A stretch of 64,000 nucleotides of DNA from Arenivirga flava (GTDB taxonomy: Bacteria > Actinomycetota > Actinomycetes > Actinomycetales > Microbacteriaceae): positions 1,527,809 to 1,591,808 of the forward strand of contig NZ_BSUL01000001.1 of the NCBI RefSeq assembly GCF_030161575.1, written 5' to 3'. The position numbers and the translations under genes were made by a program. Shown one piece after another: positions 10,201-18,311 of the stretch (position 1 is its first letter; each line of letters begins with the position of its first letter). The notes beneath the pieces were generated by a model. That model saw only the letters and a program-made list of their open reading frames with translations. It did no database searches and was not told the origin of the DNA.

Positions 10201-10789
10201 GCACGGGATGCTCGGCCGTGGGCGGGAAGACGTCGAGGATGCCGCCGCGCACCGCGAACTCGCCGCGGCGCGTGACCATGTCGACGCGCACGTACGCCGC
10301 CTCGACGAGGTCGAGCGCGATGCCGCGCAGGTCGTGCCCACGGGCGCCGGCCTCGAGCACGATGGGCGGGGTCGATGCGAGGCCGGGCACGAGGGGCTGG
10401 AAGGCGGCGCGCACGGAGGCGACCACCACGAGCGGGGCATCGGATGCGCCGTGCTCGGCGAGCGCGCGCAGCGTCGCGAGCCGTCTGCCGACGGTCTCGG
10501 CGCTCGGGCTGAGCCGCTCGTGCGGCAGCGTCTCCCACGCGGGGAACTCGAGGATGCGTGCGGTCGGCAGCAGCGTGCCGAGCGCCTCGCGCAGCGCCTC
10601 GGACTCGCGGCCCGTGGCCGCGACGACGAGCAGGCTGGCGCCGGGGCCGCGCTGCTCGAGCAGCCCGGCGAGCAGCGGTGCGCGCAGACCCTCGACGGCG
10701 GAGAAGTCCGCATCCCTGCGGTGCTGGTCGAGCGCCCGCCCGAAGCTCTCGGACCGGGAGACGACGCGCGACAGACCCTGCAGACTCAC
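7202..10789 (-). CDS. mfd: Transcription-repair coupling factor Mfd
   Basis: ATP-dependent DNA translocase that removes stalled RNA polymerase at lesions and recruits UvrA, 1195 residues (usual 1150-1250). In order: UvrB-like N-terminal modules, the RNA polymerase-interacting CarD-like domain (around residues 500-560, LQPGDHVVHTTHGIGRF), RecG-like helicase motor with Walker A GDVGYGKT near 669 and DEEQ box DEEQRFG near 769, the QLHQLRGRVGR motif VI, and a C-terminal TRCF domain. The GTG start has only a weak ribosome site. The C terminus is Ala/Pro-rich and runs into GC-rich repeats. Confidence 0.97.
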   Translation of the reverse strand: MSLQGLSRVVSRSESFGRALDQHRRDADFSAVEGLRAPLLAGLLEQRGPGASLLVVAATGRESEALREALGTLLPTARILEFPAWETLPHERLSPSAETVGRRLATLRALAEHGASDAPLVVVASVRAAFQPLVPGLASTPPIVLEAGARGHDLRGIALDLVEAAYVRVDMVTRRGEFAVRGGILDVFPPTAEHPVRVDFFGDEVEQIREFSVADQRSTPEPIARVDLAPSRELLLTASVRQRAREMRGEFPSLAPLLEKIVEGIPVDGMESLAPALVDGMVPITDYLPEDAAIALIEPEKVRGRVANLAETNSEFLAAAWNAATAGAEAPIDLGSGEFLSPQKLRAAAGRRPWWTITAFDSGAAEPVDLTDAERVDAAGDYVRLDGEPVPSFAGRAEGALEHLAARAADGWSLVVTLRGTGLIERAVDVLGEQGLAARPVDALPEQPEPAVVHLVQGALEQGFELPDLKVAVLGEADFFGRTAGYGSRQVRKLASRRKNVVDPLQLQPGDHVVHTTHGIGRFLELVQREVSTGGRNAVKTTREFLVLEYAPSKRGYPGDKLYVPTDQLDLLSRYVGGEAPQLSKMGGSDWAAAKGKARKAVRDIAVELVKLYSARMASKGHAFGPDTPWQRELEEAFPFAETADQLTTIDEVKADMERSIPMDRLLSGDVGYGKTEVAVRAAFKAIQDGKQVAMLVPTTLLVRQHLETFVERFAGFPVKIRGLSRFQTAKESKEIVAGLLDGTVDMVIGTHRILSESVQFKDVGLVIIDEEQRFGVEHKDALKKLKTNVDILAMSATPIPRTLEMAVTGIREMSTLATPPEDRHPILTFVGPYHEKQVQAAIRRELLREGQVFFVHNRVSSINRVASQLAELVPEARIAVAHGQMSEGALEQIMVDFWERRFDVLVSTTIIETGLDVSNANTMIIDRADKYGLSQLHQLRGRVGRGRERAYAYFLYDAEKPLSETAHDRLQTIAANNELGGGMQIALKDLEIRGAGNLLGGEQSGHIAGVGFDLYLRMIGEAVSTFRGEVAEGQTELRLELPIDARIPEDYVDSERLRLEAYQKLSAASGPNAADDAIDAVLDELGDRYGTPPEPVEHLIAVSRLRRAAQKLGLGEVVAMGGNLRLAPIDLPDSLQIRLQRLYPGARLFNQTRSLSVPLPGAKHGEPATDAELIAWTEALLGALAPAQPAPAPA

Positions 10790-10872
10790 CGGGGCAGTCT
10801 ACGGGCGGCCGGAGACATCCATCCGCTCGCTCCGCTCAGGGCGGAGCCGGCATCCAGCGGAGCGGCGCATCG

Positions 10873-10932
10873 GGGCGCGGGAGGAACGGGCTCAGCAGCG
10901 ACGGGCGCAGGAGGTACGGGCTCAGGAGGACG
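10873..10932. repeat. Two tandem 30-bp imperfect repeats
   Basis: GGGCGCGGGAGGAACGGGCT (10873) and GGGCGCAGGAGGTACGGGCT (10903) are copies with a 30-base period. The second copy overlaps the last codons and stop of pth. Short and of unknown role. Confidence 0.55.
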
Positions 10933-11488
10933 GAGCGTGCCAGCGCTGCTGCGCGGCGAGCAGCCCGTCGGTGGTGAGCTGCTCGACGGCGTCGGCGGCG
11001 TCGCCGAGCAGGTTCGGCAGCACGGAGCGCTCGGCGGCGCTGAAGTCGCGCAGCACGAAGTCGGCCGCGGGCTGCCGTCCGGGCGGCCGTCCGATGCCGA
11101 CGCGCACGCGCAGGAAGTCGGGGCTGTCGATGGCCTTGATGATGTCGCGCAGCCCGTTGTGACCGCCGTGGCCGCCGCCCTGCTTCAGCCTGATGAGGTC
11201 GAAGTCGATGTCGAGCTCGTCGTGGACGACGATGATGCGCTCGGGCGGCACCTTGTAGAACCGCGCCAGACCCGCGACGGGGCCGCCGGACGTGTTCATG
11301 AAGCTGTTCGGCTTGGCGAGGACCAGCCGGGGGCCGCCCGGGAAGGAGCGGCCCTCGGCGATGGTCGCGTTCGCCTTGTGGTTCGAGAAGCGGGCGGAGA
11401 TGCGGTGTGCGAGCTCCGCGATCACCATCTGCCCCACGTTGTGGCGGTTGCCGGCGTAGCCGGGCCCGGGGTTGCCGAGCCCGACCAC
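10922..11488 (-). CDS. pth: Peptidyl-tRNA hydrolase
   Basis: Recycles tRNA from peptidyl-tRNA released by stalled ribosomes. The 188 residues from the only canonical start (GTG at 11486-11488) contain [19 protein letters not shown] with catalytic His, the [11 protein letters not shown] substrate loop, [10 protein letters not shown] with the catalytic Asp, and [13 protein letters not shown]. Starting here cuts into the first beta strand. The open frame continues upstream as ...[14 protein letters not shown], and AAGGA (11546-11550) lies 6 bases before an ATC codon at 11537-11539, so translation may begin at ATC, giving 205 residues. It follows rplY by nine bases in the same operon. Confidence 0.93.
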   Translation of the reverse strand: MVGLGNPGPGYAGNRHNVGQMVIAELAHRISARFSNHKANATIAEGRSFPGGPRLVLAKPNSFMNTSGGPVAGLARFYKVPPERIIVVHDELDIDFDLIRLKQGGGHGGHNGLRDIIKAIDSPDFLRVRVGIGRPPGRQPAADFVLRDFSAAERSVLPNLLGDAADAVEQLTTDGLLAAQQRWHAPSS

Positions 11489-11548
11489 GAGCCAGTGATC
11501 GCCCTCGACCGATGCCTGGGACTTCGTGAAGAGGGCGATGACGGGTCC

Positions 11549-12172
11549 TTACTCGGCGTCGGCGTCGGCGTCCGCGGCGGGGGCCTCGTCGGCCTCCTCG
11601 CCCTCGGCGGCCTCGTCCTCGTCCTCGACCGGGGCGGCGGGAACGGTGACGTTGACGATGAGGGTCTCGCCGTCGCTGAGCAGGGTGGCGCCCTTGGGCA
11701 GCTCGACGTCGGCGGCCGTGACCTGGCTGCCCTCCTCGAGGCCCTCGATCGAGACCGAGACGCTCTCGGGGATGTGGGTGGCCTCGACCTCGACGGAGAT
11801 CGAGGTGGTCTCCTGCACGTGGATGGTGCCGGGGCCGCTCTCGCCCTCGACGTGCACGGGCACGTCGACGGTGACCTTCTCGCCCTTCTTCACGATGACG
11901 AGGTCGATGTGCTCGATGATGCGGCGCACCGGGTCGGTCTGCACGTCTTTGACGAGCGCGAGCTGGTTGCTGCCCTCGATGGAGAGGTTCAGCACGGCGT
12001 TCGCCTTGCGGGTGAGCAGCATGGTCTGGTGGCCCGGGAGGGTCAGGTGCACCGGCTCGGTGCCGTGGCCGTAGAGCACGGCGGGGATCTTGTCGGCGGC
12101 GCGGATCTTGCGCGCGGCGCCCTTGCCGAAGGACGTGCGGATCTCGACGTTCAGCGTGGCCTCGTCAGCCAT
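11549..12172 (-). CDS. rplY: 50S ribosomal protein L25/general stress protein Ctc
   Basis: 5S rRNA-binding ribosomal protein of the long L25/TL5/Ctc type, 207 residues. The N-terminal L25 domain (about 1-92, with KGAARKIRAADKIPAVLYG) is followed by the beta-rich TL5 C-terminal domain (HIPESVSVSIEGLEEGS) and an acidic Glu/Asp/Ala tail, common in actinobacteria. AAGGAGA lies 6 bases before the ATG. Gene order rplY-pth-mfd on one strand matches that conserved in many actinobacteria. Confidence 0.96.
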   Translation of the reverse strand: MADEATLNVEIRTSFGKGAARKIRAADKIPAVLYGHGTEPVHLTLPGHQTMLLTRKANAVLNLSIEGSNQLALVKDVQTDPVRRIIEHIDLVIVKKGEKVTVDVPVHVEGESGPGTIHVQETTSISVEVEATHIPESVSVSIEGLEEGSQVTAADVELPKGATLLSDGETLIVNVTVPAAPVEDEDEAAEGEEADEAPAADADADAE

Positions 12173-12349
12173 GGTTCTCTCCTTGACGGGCCGATGCGGC
12201 CCGGGTCGTGTGCGGTTGTCATCTCGAACGCATGCGCGTGAGGACAGACTCGAGGCCTCATCCACCGCGTCGATCACGGAGCCGCATCCTCGCGGATGCG
12301 CTCCTCGCCGAAGTTCGCAGGAAGTCTACCCCAGCGATCGGATGCGCGC

Positions 12350-13369
12350 TCAGCGCGCGGTGGACTCCCGCGGCACCCAGGTGGTCGCGATGCCCTGCAC
12401 CGACGGTCGGCGGGTGCGCAGATGCTCGACCACCGCCCGTCCCGCGGCGGCTCCGAGGGTGCGGCCGTCGAGCTGCACCGAGCTCAGCGAGGGTCGCAGC
12501 AGCGCTGCCGGCGGCAGATCGTCGAACGCGGCGAGCCCCAGATCCTCGGGGATGCGCAGACCGAGCCCGGCGGCACCCTTGATCACGCCGTAGGCGAGCC
12601 GCTCGTCGCCGCAGACCACGGCCTGCACGCCGAGCTCGGACCAGCGGGGCCAGCGCGCGACGAAGGCCGCGGCGACCGCGTCGCGATCCGGTCCGGGCAC
12701 GCCGAGATCCTCGGCGGGGTCGAGCAGGTGCACGTCGTGCCGTGCGAGGGCCCCGGCCACGCGCGGACGGCGTTGCACGAGGCTGGCCGTGCCGTGCTCG
12801 AACGCGAGGTAGCCGACCGTGAGCATGCCGGCCTCGCGCATCCGCTCCCCCATCCCCCGCAGCGCCTCGTCGTAGTCGATGGGCACGCTGGAGAACGATT
12901 CCGGCAGATCGTCGACGTCGAGCACGACCGTCGGCACACCGGTGCGCTCGAGTTCGCCGAGGACGGCCCGCGACGCGCCGACGACGATGAAGGCGGCCGG
13001 CGCGAGGGCGAGCGCGCGGTCGAGCGGCGCTCGCGGCGCGGCCGCGTCGGCCGGGCGGTTGTCGACGAGCTGCACCTCCCAGTCCTCGCCGAGCGCGGCC
13101 GTCACCTCGTCGACGACGTCGCCGAAGAAGCTGAACCGGGCACCCGGGAAGAAAAGCACGACCGTGCGGCTGCTGCCGGTCGAGAGGTGGCGCGCCGCGC
13201 GGTTGGGCACGTAGCCGAGCTCGTCGATCGCGGCGGCGATGCGCTGGCGCCACGCCTCCGTGAGCCGTCCCTCGGCCTTGCCGTTGAGGTACAGCGAGAC
13301 CGCTGCGGTCGAGCAGCCGGCGCGGCTCGCGACGTCCGCTGCGGTCACCCTCCGTTGCTGGTCTGGCAT
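12350..13369 (-). CDS. LacI-family transcriptional regulator
   Basis: Ligand-responsive repressor, 339 residues. The N-terminal helix-turn-helix VTAADVASRAGCSTAAVSLY and hinge helix region (NRAARHLSTG) are clear, followed by a periplasmic-binding-protein-like sensor domain. It ends with the usual LacI C-terminal signature (PSLSSVQLDGRTLGAAAGRA). It lies 56 bases downstream of the beta-hydroxyacid dehydrogenase on the same strand, so it is probably the last gene of the operon starting at 15674. An alternative ATG at 13381 adds four residues; neither start has a strong ribosome site. Confidence 0.88.
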   Translation of the reverse strand: MPDQQRRVTAADVASRAGCSTAAVSLYLNGKAEGRLTEAWRQRIAAAIDELGYVPNRAARHLSTGSSRTVVLFFPGARFSFFGDVVDEVTAALGEDWEVQLVDNRPADAAAPRAPLDRALALAPAAFIVVGASRAVLGELERTGVPTVVLDVDDLPESFSSVPIDYDEALRGMGERMREAGMLTVGYLAFEHGTASLVQRRPRVAGALARHDVHLLDPAEDLGVPGPDRDAVAAAFVARWPRWSELGVQAVVCGDERLAYGVIKGAAGLGLRIPEDLGLAAFDDLPPAALLRPSLSSVQLDGRTLGAAAGRAVVEHLRTRRPSVQGIATTWVPRESTAR

Positions 13370-13425
13370 GAACCCGAACATAGCGTGGTCCACGAGCCGA
13401 CGACCGTCGGGTACGCGGGCGGACC

Positions 13426-14328
13426 TCAGACCTGGTGGCTGCGGCGTTCGATCTCGCGGATGAGCCCGGTGTGGTCGAGCCCTCCGTCCCCGTGCGCCAC
13501 GAGGGCCTCGAACAGTTCGAGGCTCGTAGCGGTCGCCGGCATCGCCACCCCGACGCGCTGCGCTGCGGCGAGCGCGAAGCGGAGGTCCTTGACCTGATTC
13601 ACCGCGACGCCCCCGGCGACGTGCTCGTCGGCGACCCAGTTGCCGCCCTTCTGCCGCAGCAGCTCGCTCCCGGCCAGCCCACCCTCGAGCAGCCGACGCA
13701 GGGCGGCGAGATCGAGCCCGCTGCGCCCGGCCAGCAGGAAGGCCTCCGAGATCACGGCGATCGTGCCGGCGACGATGCTCTGATTGCAGGCCTTCGCGAG
13801 CTGTCCGGCCCCGAGCGGGCCGAGGTGCTCCACGACGGATCCGACCGCGCGCAGGAACGGCGACGCCTCGGCGACGTCCGCATCCGCTCCACCGACCATC
13901 ACGCTGAGCGTCGCCGCCTCGGCGCCGGTGACGCCGCCGCTGACCGGGGCGTCGACGATGCGCACCGGGGCGAGCTCGGCGGCCAGCTCGGCGGTGGCCG
14001 CCGGCGAGTGGGTGCCCATGAGCACGAGCAGCGGATGCGCGATGCACGCCGCCGCCCATCCGTCCCGCAGCCCGTCCAGCAGGCCGAGCACGTCGTCGAG
14101 GTCGGTGAGCACGGTGATGACCACGGGGCGAGCAGCCTCCGCCAGCGAGGCCGCGACCGGCACGCCGACGGCGCGGAACGGCTCGGCCCGCGCCGGGGTG
14201 CGGTTCCAGACCACGAGATCGGCGCCCGCTGCGTGCAGGTTGCGGGCCATCGGCGCTCCCATGGCGCCGAGGCCCAGGAGGGCGACCGGGGCGGAGCGGC
14301 CCCGGTCGCCCGCGAGGGTCGCGCGCAT
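13426..14328 (-). CDS. 3-hydroxyisobutyrate dehydrogenase-family (beta-hydroxyacid) oxidoreductase
   Basis: NAD(P)-dependent beta-hydroxyacid dehydrogenase, 300 residues. Rossmann motif GLGAMG at 19-24, substrate motif DAPVSGG at 126-132, and catalytic Lys179 in GQLAKACNQ are all intact. The family includes 3-hydroxyisobutyrate, tartronate semialdehyde and L-threonate dehydrogenases; the sequence does not settle the substrate. Its ATG overlaps the stop of the upstream COG4091 gene (ATGA), implying coupled expression and consecutive steps. A second family member is at 19111-19970. Confidence 0.88.
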   Translation of the reverse strand: MRATLAGDRGRSAPVALLGLGAMGAPMARNLHAAGADLVVWNRTPARAEPFRAVGVPVAASLAEAARPVVITVLTDLDDVLGLLDGLRDGWAAACIAHPLLVLMGTHSPAATAELAAELAPVRIVDAPVSGGVTGAEAATLSVMVGGADADVAEASPFLRAVGSVVEHLGPLGAGQLAKACNQSIVAGTIAVISEAFLLAGRSGLDLAALRRLLEGGLAGSELLRQKGGNWVADEHVAGGVAVNQVKDLRFALAAAQRVGVAMPATATSLELFEALVAHGDGGLDHTGLIREIERRSHQV

Positions 14329-15674
14329 CAGACCGCAGCGGCCGTGAGCAGCGCCTCGGTCTCACGACGCAGCGCGATGGCCGTCTCGAGGGACTCGTCG
14401 ACCCGCACGTCCTCCCAGCGGACGATGCCTCCCTCGGGCACGGCGTTGAGCAGCGGCACGTGATGCGCGAGCGCGACCGGCAGCGCCCCTCGCGCGACCG
14501 ACGTCTCGGCGGAGATGAGCTTGCCCCAGACGGTGAAGCCGCCCTCGCCGTCGAGCGTCTCGCCGGCCTCGAGGTCCTTCTTGGCGCAGGCCACGACGTC
14601 GGCGTAGAAGCCGGCCGGTGCGCCGGTGGCGACACCCCGCAGCACGGCGTTGGCGATGGAGATGTTCAGCTCGAGGCCGACGTAGTGGTACGGACGGAAC
14701 AGCGCGGCGTACTGCCCGGACGGGTCGGGGTGCCAGGGGTACTCGGCGAAGCAGCTGGCGACGTAGGGGTTCGCGGCCTTGACCACGACGTAGACGCCCT
14801 CCTGGGTGTTGAACGGGATCCACTCGCCGTTCCGGGTGACGCTCGACATCACGTCGACGGTGCCCTCGTGGTCGAGCACCCCGCCGGCGCTGCGCGGGCT
14901 CTGGATGCTGGCGATGTGCTCGATGTCGCCGGGGGTGAAGGTGAGCCCCCTGTCGCTCGGCACCAGCTTCGCCGCGTTGGCGACCGCGGCCATCTCGATC
15001 GCCGCCTTGGTGCCGTCGCGGAACGAGGTGTGCATGAACGGGTTGAGCTGCCCGGAATCGGTGAGCTCCTTCGAGAACTCCCAGTGCTCCCAGACGTTGT
15101 CGGGGTTCATCGCGTGGTAGTGCTCGAGGTACTTGGCGCCCTTGCCGGCGCAGACCACGTCGAAGCCGGAGGCGCGGGCCCAGTCGACGAGCTCCCAGAT
15201 GAGCGCCGGCTGGTCGCCGTATGCGAGGGAGTACACGACGCCCGCCCGCTCGGCTCGACGGGCGAGTGCGGGCCCGGCCAGCGCATCCGCCTCGACCGTG
15301 ACCATGACGATGTGCTTGCCGGTCTCGATCGCGCGCAGTGCGTGGTCGATGCCGACGATGGGATTGCCGGTGGCCTCGACGACGACATCCAGGTCGTGCT
15401 CGAAGAGCCCCGCGCTGTCGCTGACGATCGTCGTCGTCCGATTCGCGATGGCCGTCGGGATGTCGGCCGCGTAGGCCTCCTCGGGCCAACCCACGAGCGC
15501 GAGCGCGCCCTTCGCCCGCTCGACGTCGATGTCGGCGATCGCCACGACGTGCACCCCGGGGATGTTGCGGGCCTGCGCGAGGTACATGGTGCCGAAGCGC
15601 CCGGCGCCGATGAGGCCGATGCGGATGGGGCGGCCGGCTTCTTCGCGGGCCGTCAGGAGGTGGTGGAGGTTCAT
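14328..15674 (-). CDS. COG4091-type NAD(P)-dependent dehydrogenase with C-terminal SAF domain (copy A)
   Basis: Homoserine dehydrogenase-like oxidoreductase, 448 residues. N-terminal Rossmann fold with GLIGAGRFG (20-28); central region with VVVEATGNPIVG and AYGDQPALIWELVDWA; C-terminal SAF domain (about 350-430) including KKDLEAGETLDGEGG. I cannot assign a reaction; the family is usually left as predicted homoserine dehydrogenase. The MNLHHLL start was chosen because copy B at 16882 starts VNLHTLL. It heads a three-gene operon (dehydrogenase, beta-hydroxyacid dehydrogenase, LacI) controlled by two LacI-type operators in the divergent promoter region. Confidence 0.88.
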   Translation of the reverse strand: MNLHHLLTAREEAGRPIRIGLIGAGRFGTMYLAQARNIPGVHVVAIADIDVERAKGALALVGWPEEAYAADIPTAIANRTTTIVSDSAGLFEHDLDVVVEATGNPIVGIDHALRAIETGKHIVMVTVEADALAGPALARRAERAGVVYSLAYGDQPALIWELVDWARASGFDVVCAGKGAKYLEHYHAMNPDNVWEHWEFSKELTDSGQLNPFMHTSFRDGTKAAIEMAAVANAAKLVPSDRGLTFTPGDIEHIASIQSPRSAGGVLDHEGTVDVMSSVTRNGEWIPFNTQEGVYVVVKAANPYVASCFAEYPWHPDPSGQYAALFRPYHYVGLELNISIANAVLRGVATGAPAGFYADVVACAKKDLEAGETLDGEGGFTVWGKLISAETSVARGALPVALAHHVPLLNAVPEGGIVRWEDVRVDESLETAIALRRETEALLTAAAV

Positions 15675-15688
15675 GCCGGTGAGCATAC

Positions 15689-15702
15689 TGGAAACGATTC
15701 CA
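15689..15702. promoter_or_regulatory. LacI-type operator 1
   Basis: TGGAAACGATTCCA is a near-perfect palindrome centred on CG, 15 bases upstream of copy A and in the divergent promoter shared with lacI at 15783. The sequence continues CTTTTGTTC, closely matching the bases after the site at 23068. Confidence 0.75.
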
Positions 15703-15732
15703 CTTTTGTTCCAATAGCTGCTGCATCCAGTC

Positions 15733-15746
15733 GGTAAACGGTTCCA
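15733..15746. promoter_or_regulatory. LacI-type operator 2
   Basis: GGTAAACGGTTCCA resembles operator 1 and sits 44 bases from it, centre to centre, about 37 bases before the LacI start. Paired sites suggest looping or autoregulation. Confidence 0.65.
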
Positions 15747-15782
15747 CTACGCTGATCGGGACGACTCTCGGAGGGGGACGGC

Positions 15783-16796
15783 ATGGCCAGGAGCGCGACC
15801 ATCCGCGACGTCGCCTCGGCGGCCGGCGTCTCGATCGCCGTCGTCTCCCGCGTCATCAACCCGGGCTCGGGACCGGTGCGCGCCGAGACGCGCGATCGGG
15901 TGCTCGCCGCCATCGAGCAGCTCGCCTACCGCCCCCGGACGGCGGCCCGCGAGCTCAAGCAGGCCGGCGCGGCGACGACCCTCGGCCTCGTGCTGGCCGA
16001 CGTCACCAACCCCTTCTTCGCGCGGCTCGCCGACCGCGTGGTGTGGGAGGCGCGCAGCCGCGGGGTGCAAGTCCTGCTCATGACCACGCAGGAGGACCCG
16101 CACCTCGAGGAGGAGGCCCTGGCCACGCTCGTGTCGCGGCGCGTCGGCGGCGTCATCGCCACCCCCACCGCGACGAACCCCGACTCGTGGGCGCGTCTGC
16201 GGCAGCTCGACACGAACGTGGTCTTCGTCGACCGATCGCTCGACGACGTGCCCGGTGCGCACACGGTGAGCATCGACAACGTGCGCTCCGCGCGCCAGGC
16301 GACCGAGCACCTCGTCGACCTCGGACATCGGCGCATCGGCTTCATCTCGGGCCCCGAGACCTCGAGCACCGGGCGGGCCCGCACGGCGGGCCATCGCGCC
16401 GTGCTGGCCGAGCGGGGCGTCGAGCAGGACGACGCCCTCGTGCGGCACGTGCCGTTCCGCGGCGAGCAGGGCGGCGACGCCGTGGGCGCGCTCCTCGCAC
16501 TGCCGGAGCCGCCGACCGCGCTGGTCGTCGCGAACACCGCGCAGGTCGTCGCCGCGCTGCGCCGCCTGCGCCTGCGAGGCACCGCGGTGCCGGCCGACCT
16601 CTCGGTGGTCGTCTTCGACGACGACCCCTGGACGGAGCTGTTCGAGCCGGCGCTCACCATCATCCGCCAGCCCATAGCGATGCTGGCCGCCCATTCGGTC
16701 GAGCTCGCCCTCGCCGAGCGGGCGAGCGCGGCGGAGCCCCGTTCGATCGCCGTCGAGGCGGAGTTCGTGCCGCGCGCGAGCACCTCGGCCCCTTGA
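15783..16796 (+). CDS. LacI-family transcriptional regulator of the acid-catabolism cluster
   Basis: Repressor of 337 residues. Helix-turn-helix ATIRDVASAAGVSIAVVSRV lies at residues 5-24, then the hinge (TAARELKQ), then a sugar-binding-type effector domain beginning TTLGLVLADVTNPFFARLAD. It is divergent from the COG4091 copy A operon and surrounded by two CG-centred palindromes, so it is the likely reader of the TGGAAACGnTTCCA motif also found at 23068 and 24302. The ATG is preceded by GGAGGGGG. Confidence 0.92.
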   Translation: MARSATIRDVASAAGVSIAVVSRVINPGSGPVRAETRDRVLAAIEQLAYRPRTAARELKQAGAATTLGLVLADVTNPFFARLADRVVWEARSRGVQVLLMTTQEDPHLEEEALATLVSRRVGGVIATPTATNPDSWARLRQLDTNVVFVDRSLDDVPGAHTVSIDNVRSARQATEHLVDLGHRRIGFISGPETSSTGRARTAGHRAVLAERGVEQDDALVRHVPFRGEQGGDAVGALLALPEPPTALVVANTAQVVAALRRLRLRGTAVPADLSVVVFDDDPWTELFEPALTIIRQPIAMLAAHSVELALAERASAAEPRSIAVEAEFVPRASTSAP

Positions 16797-16828
16797 CATC
16801 CCAGGGTGTCGGCATCACGCTGTACGCA

Positions 16829-16844
16829 TTGGTCTGACCATCTG
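16829..16844. promoter_or_regulatory. FadR-type GntR operator upstream of COG4091 copy B
   Basis: TTGGTCTGACCATCTG contains TGGTCTGACCA (16830-16840), which fits the FadR-subfamily consensus TnGTnnnACnA. The same 16 bases occur at 22953-22968 before the TRAP operon. Confidence 0.75.
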
Positions 16845-16881
16845 AACATAGGTGGCTCATGCACGACGGAGAGGTGGTCAC

Positions 16882-18240
16882 GTGAATCTGCACACCCTGC
16901 TCGAGGCACGCACGGAGGCGTCGGGTCCGGTCCGCGTGGGGGTGATCGGCGCCGGCAAGTTCGCGTCGATGTTCCTCACGCAGGCGTCCGTCTCCCCCAC
17001 CCTGCACGTCGTCGCCGTCGCGGACCTCGACGTGCCGAAGGCGAGGGCGGCGATGGAGCGCACCGGATGGGCGCCGGAGCGCTTCGCTGCGGCGGGCTTC
17101 GACCAGGCGCTGCGCGACGGCACCACGTTCGTGACGGACAGCTCGGATGATCTGCTGCGTCGCGGCGAGATCGAGGTCGTGCTCGAGGTCACCGGCAACC
17201 CCATCGTCGGCACCCACCACGCCCTCACGGCCATCGAGCACGGTAAGCACGTGATCATGGTCAACGTCGAGGCCGACTGCATGGTGGGCCCGATCCTCGC
17301 TCGCCGCGCACGGGAGGCAGGGGTCGTGTACTCGATGGCCTACGGCGACCAGCCGGCGCTGATCTGCGAGCTCGTCGACTGGTGCCGCACGGTCGGCTTC
17401 GACGTCGTGGCGGCAGGCAAGGGCACCAAGTACCTGCCCGAGTACCACTACTCCACCCCGGACACCGTGTGGGACCACTACGGCTTCACCGACGAGCAGC
17501 TCGCCAGCGGCGACTTCAACCCGAAGATGTTCAACTCCTTCCTCGACGGCACGAAGTCCGCGATCGAGATGGCCGCCGTCGCGAACGGCACCGGACTCAT
17601 CCCGCAGGACGAGGGCCTTCTCTTCCCGCCGGCCGGCGTCGACGACCTGCCCGCCGTCTACCGCCCGCGGGAGCTCGGCGGGTCGCTGACCCGGCGCGGC
17701 ACCGTCGAGATCGCCTCGAGCCTCCACCGCGACGGCACCGAGGTGCCGCGCGATCTGCGCTGGGGCGTCTACGTCACCTTCGAGGCGAGGACCGACTACG
17801 CCGCGCAGTGCTTCACCGAGTACGGCGTGCACACGGACAGCACCGGACGCTACGGGTCGCTGTACCGGCCGTACCACATGATCGGGCTCGAGCTCGGCGT
17901 CAGCATCGCCGCCGCCGTGCTGCGCGGCGAGCCCACCGGCGTGCCCACCGGCTTCCGCGGCGATGTCGTCACCACCGCGAAGCGCGACCTCGCGGCCGGC
18001 GAGACGCTCGACGGCGAGGGCGGCTACACCGTCTACGGCACGCTGCGGCCGGCCCACTACTCGCTCGGGAGGGCGGCGCTGCCGCTCGGCCTGGCGCACG
18101 GCGCCAGGCTCGTCCGCGACGTCGCGAAGGACCAGTCGGTGACCTGGGACGATGTGCAGGTCGACGAGTCCGCCCTCGCGGTGCGGGTGCGCCGGCAGCT
18201 CGAGTCGGAGTTCAGAGCGGAGTCGCTCGCCGCGGTCTGA
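16882..18240 (+). CDS. COG4091-type NAD(P)-dependent dehydrogenase with C-terminal SAF domain (copy B)
   Basis: Paralogue of the gene at 14328-15674, 452 residues. Rossmann GVIGAGKFA (20-28), VVLEVTGNPIVGTHHA and AYGDQPALICELVDW correspond block by block to copy A. The C-terminal SAF domain has KRDLAAGETLDGEGGYTVYG. GTG start with GGAGAGG seven bases upstream. A FadR-type operator lies 40 bases before the start and a matching GntR gene follows 71 bases downstream. Substrate unknown; the duplication suggests two related substrates or stereoisomers. Confidence 0.88.
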   Translation: MNLHTLLEARTEASGPVRVGVIGAGKFASMFLTQASVSPTLHVVAVADLDVPKARAAMERTGWAPERFAAAGFDQALRDGTTFVTDSSDDLLRRGEIEVVLEVTGNPIVGTHHALTAIEHGKHVIMVNVEADCMVGPILARRAREAGVVYSMAYGDQPALICELVDWCRTVGFDVVAAGKGTKYLPEYHYSTPDTVWDHYGFTDEQLASGDFNPKMFNSFLDGTKSAIEMAAVANGTGLIPQDEGLLFPPAGVDDLPAVYRPRELGGSLTRRGTVEIASSLHRDGTEVPRDLRWGVYVTFEARTDYAAQCFTEYGVHTDSTGRYGSLYRPYHMIGLELGVSIAAAVLRGEPTGVPTGFRGDVVTTAKRDLAAGETLDGEGGYTVYGTLRPAHYSLGRAALPLGLAHGARLVRDVAKDQSVTWDDVQVDESALAVRVRRQLESEFRAESLAAV

Positions 18241-18311
18241 CCATCGGAATCTAGGATTGCGAGGGCGTCGACGGCCGGTCGGCGCCCTCGCGCACGAAGG
18301 GGGCACGTCCG

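Noticed and set aside
7016..12241. Very long plus-strand open frame over mfd, pth and rplY
   Set aside because: It is the antisense of well recognised genes; absence of stops is due to high GC. Similar shadows at 2070-5027 and 27889-29997 rejected for the same reason.
16793..16798. TTGACA as -35 box for COG4091 copy B
   Set aside because: No fitting -10 box 16-18 bases downstream, and it overlaps the LacI stop.
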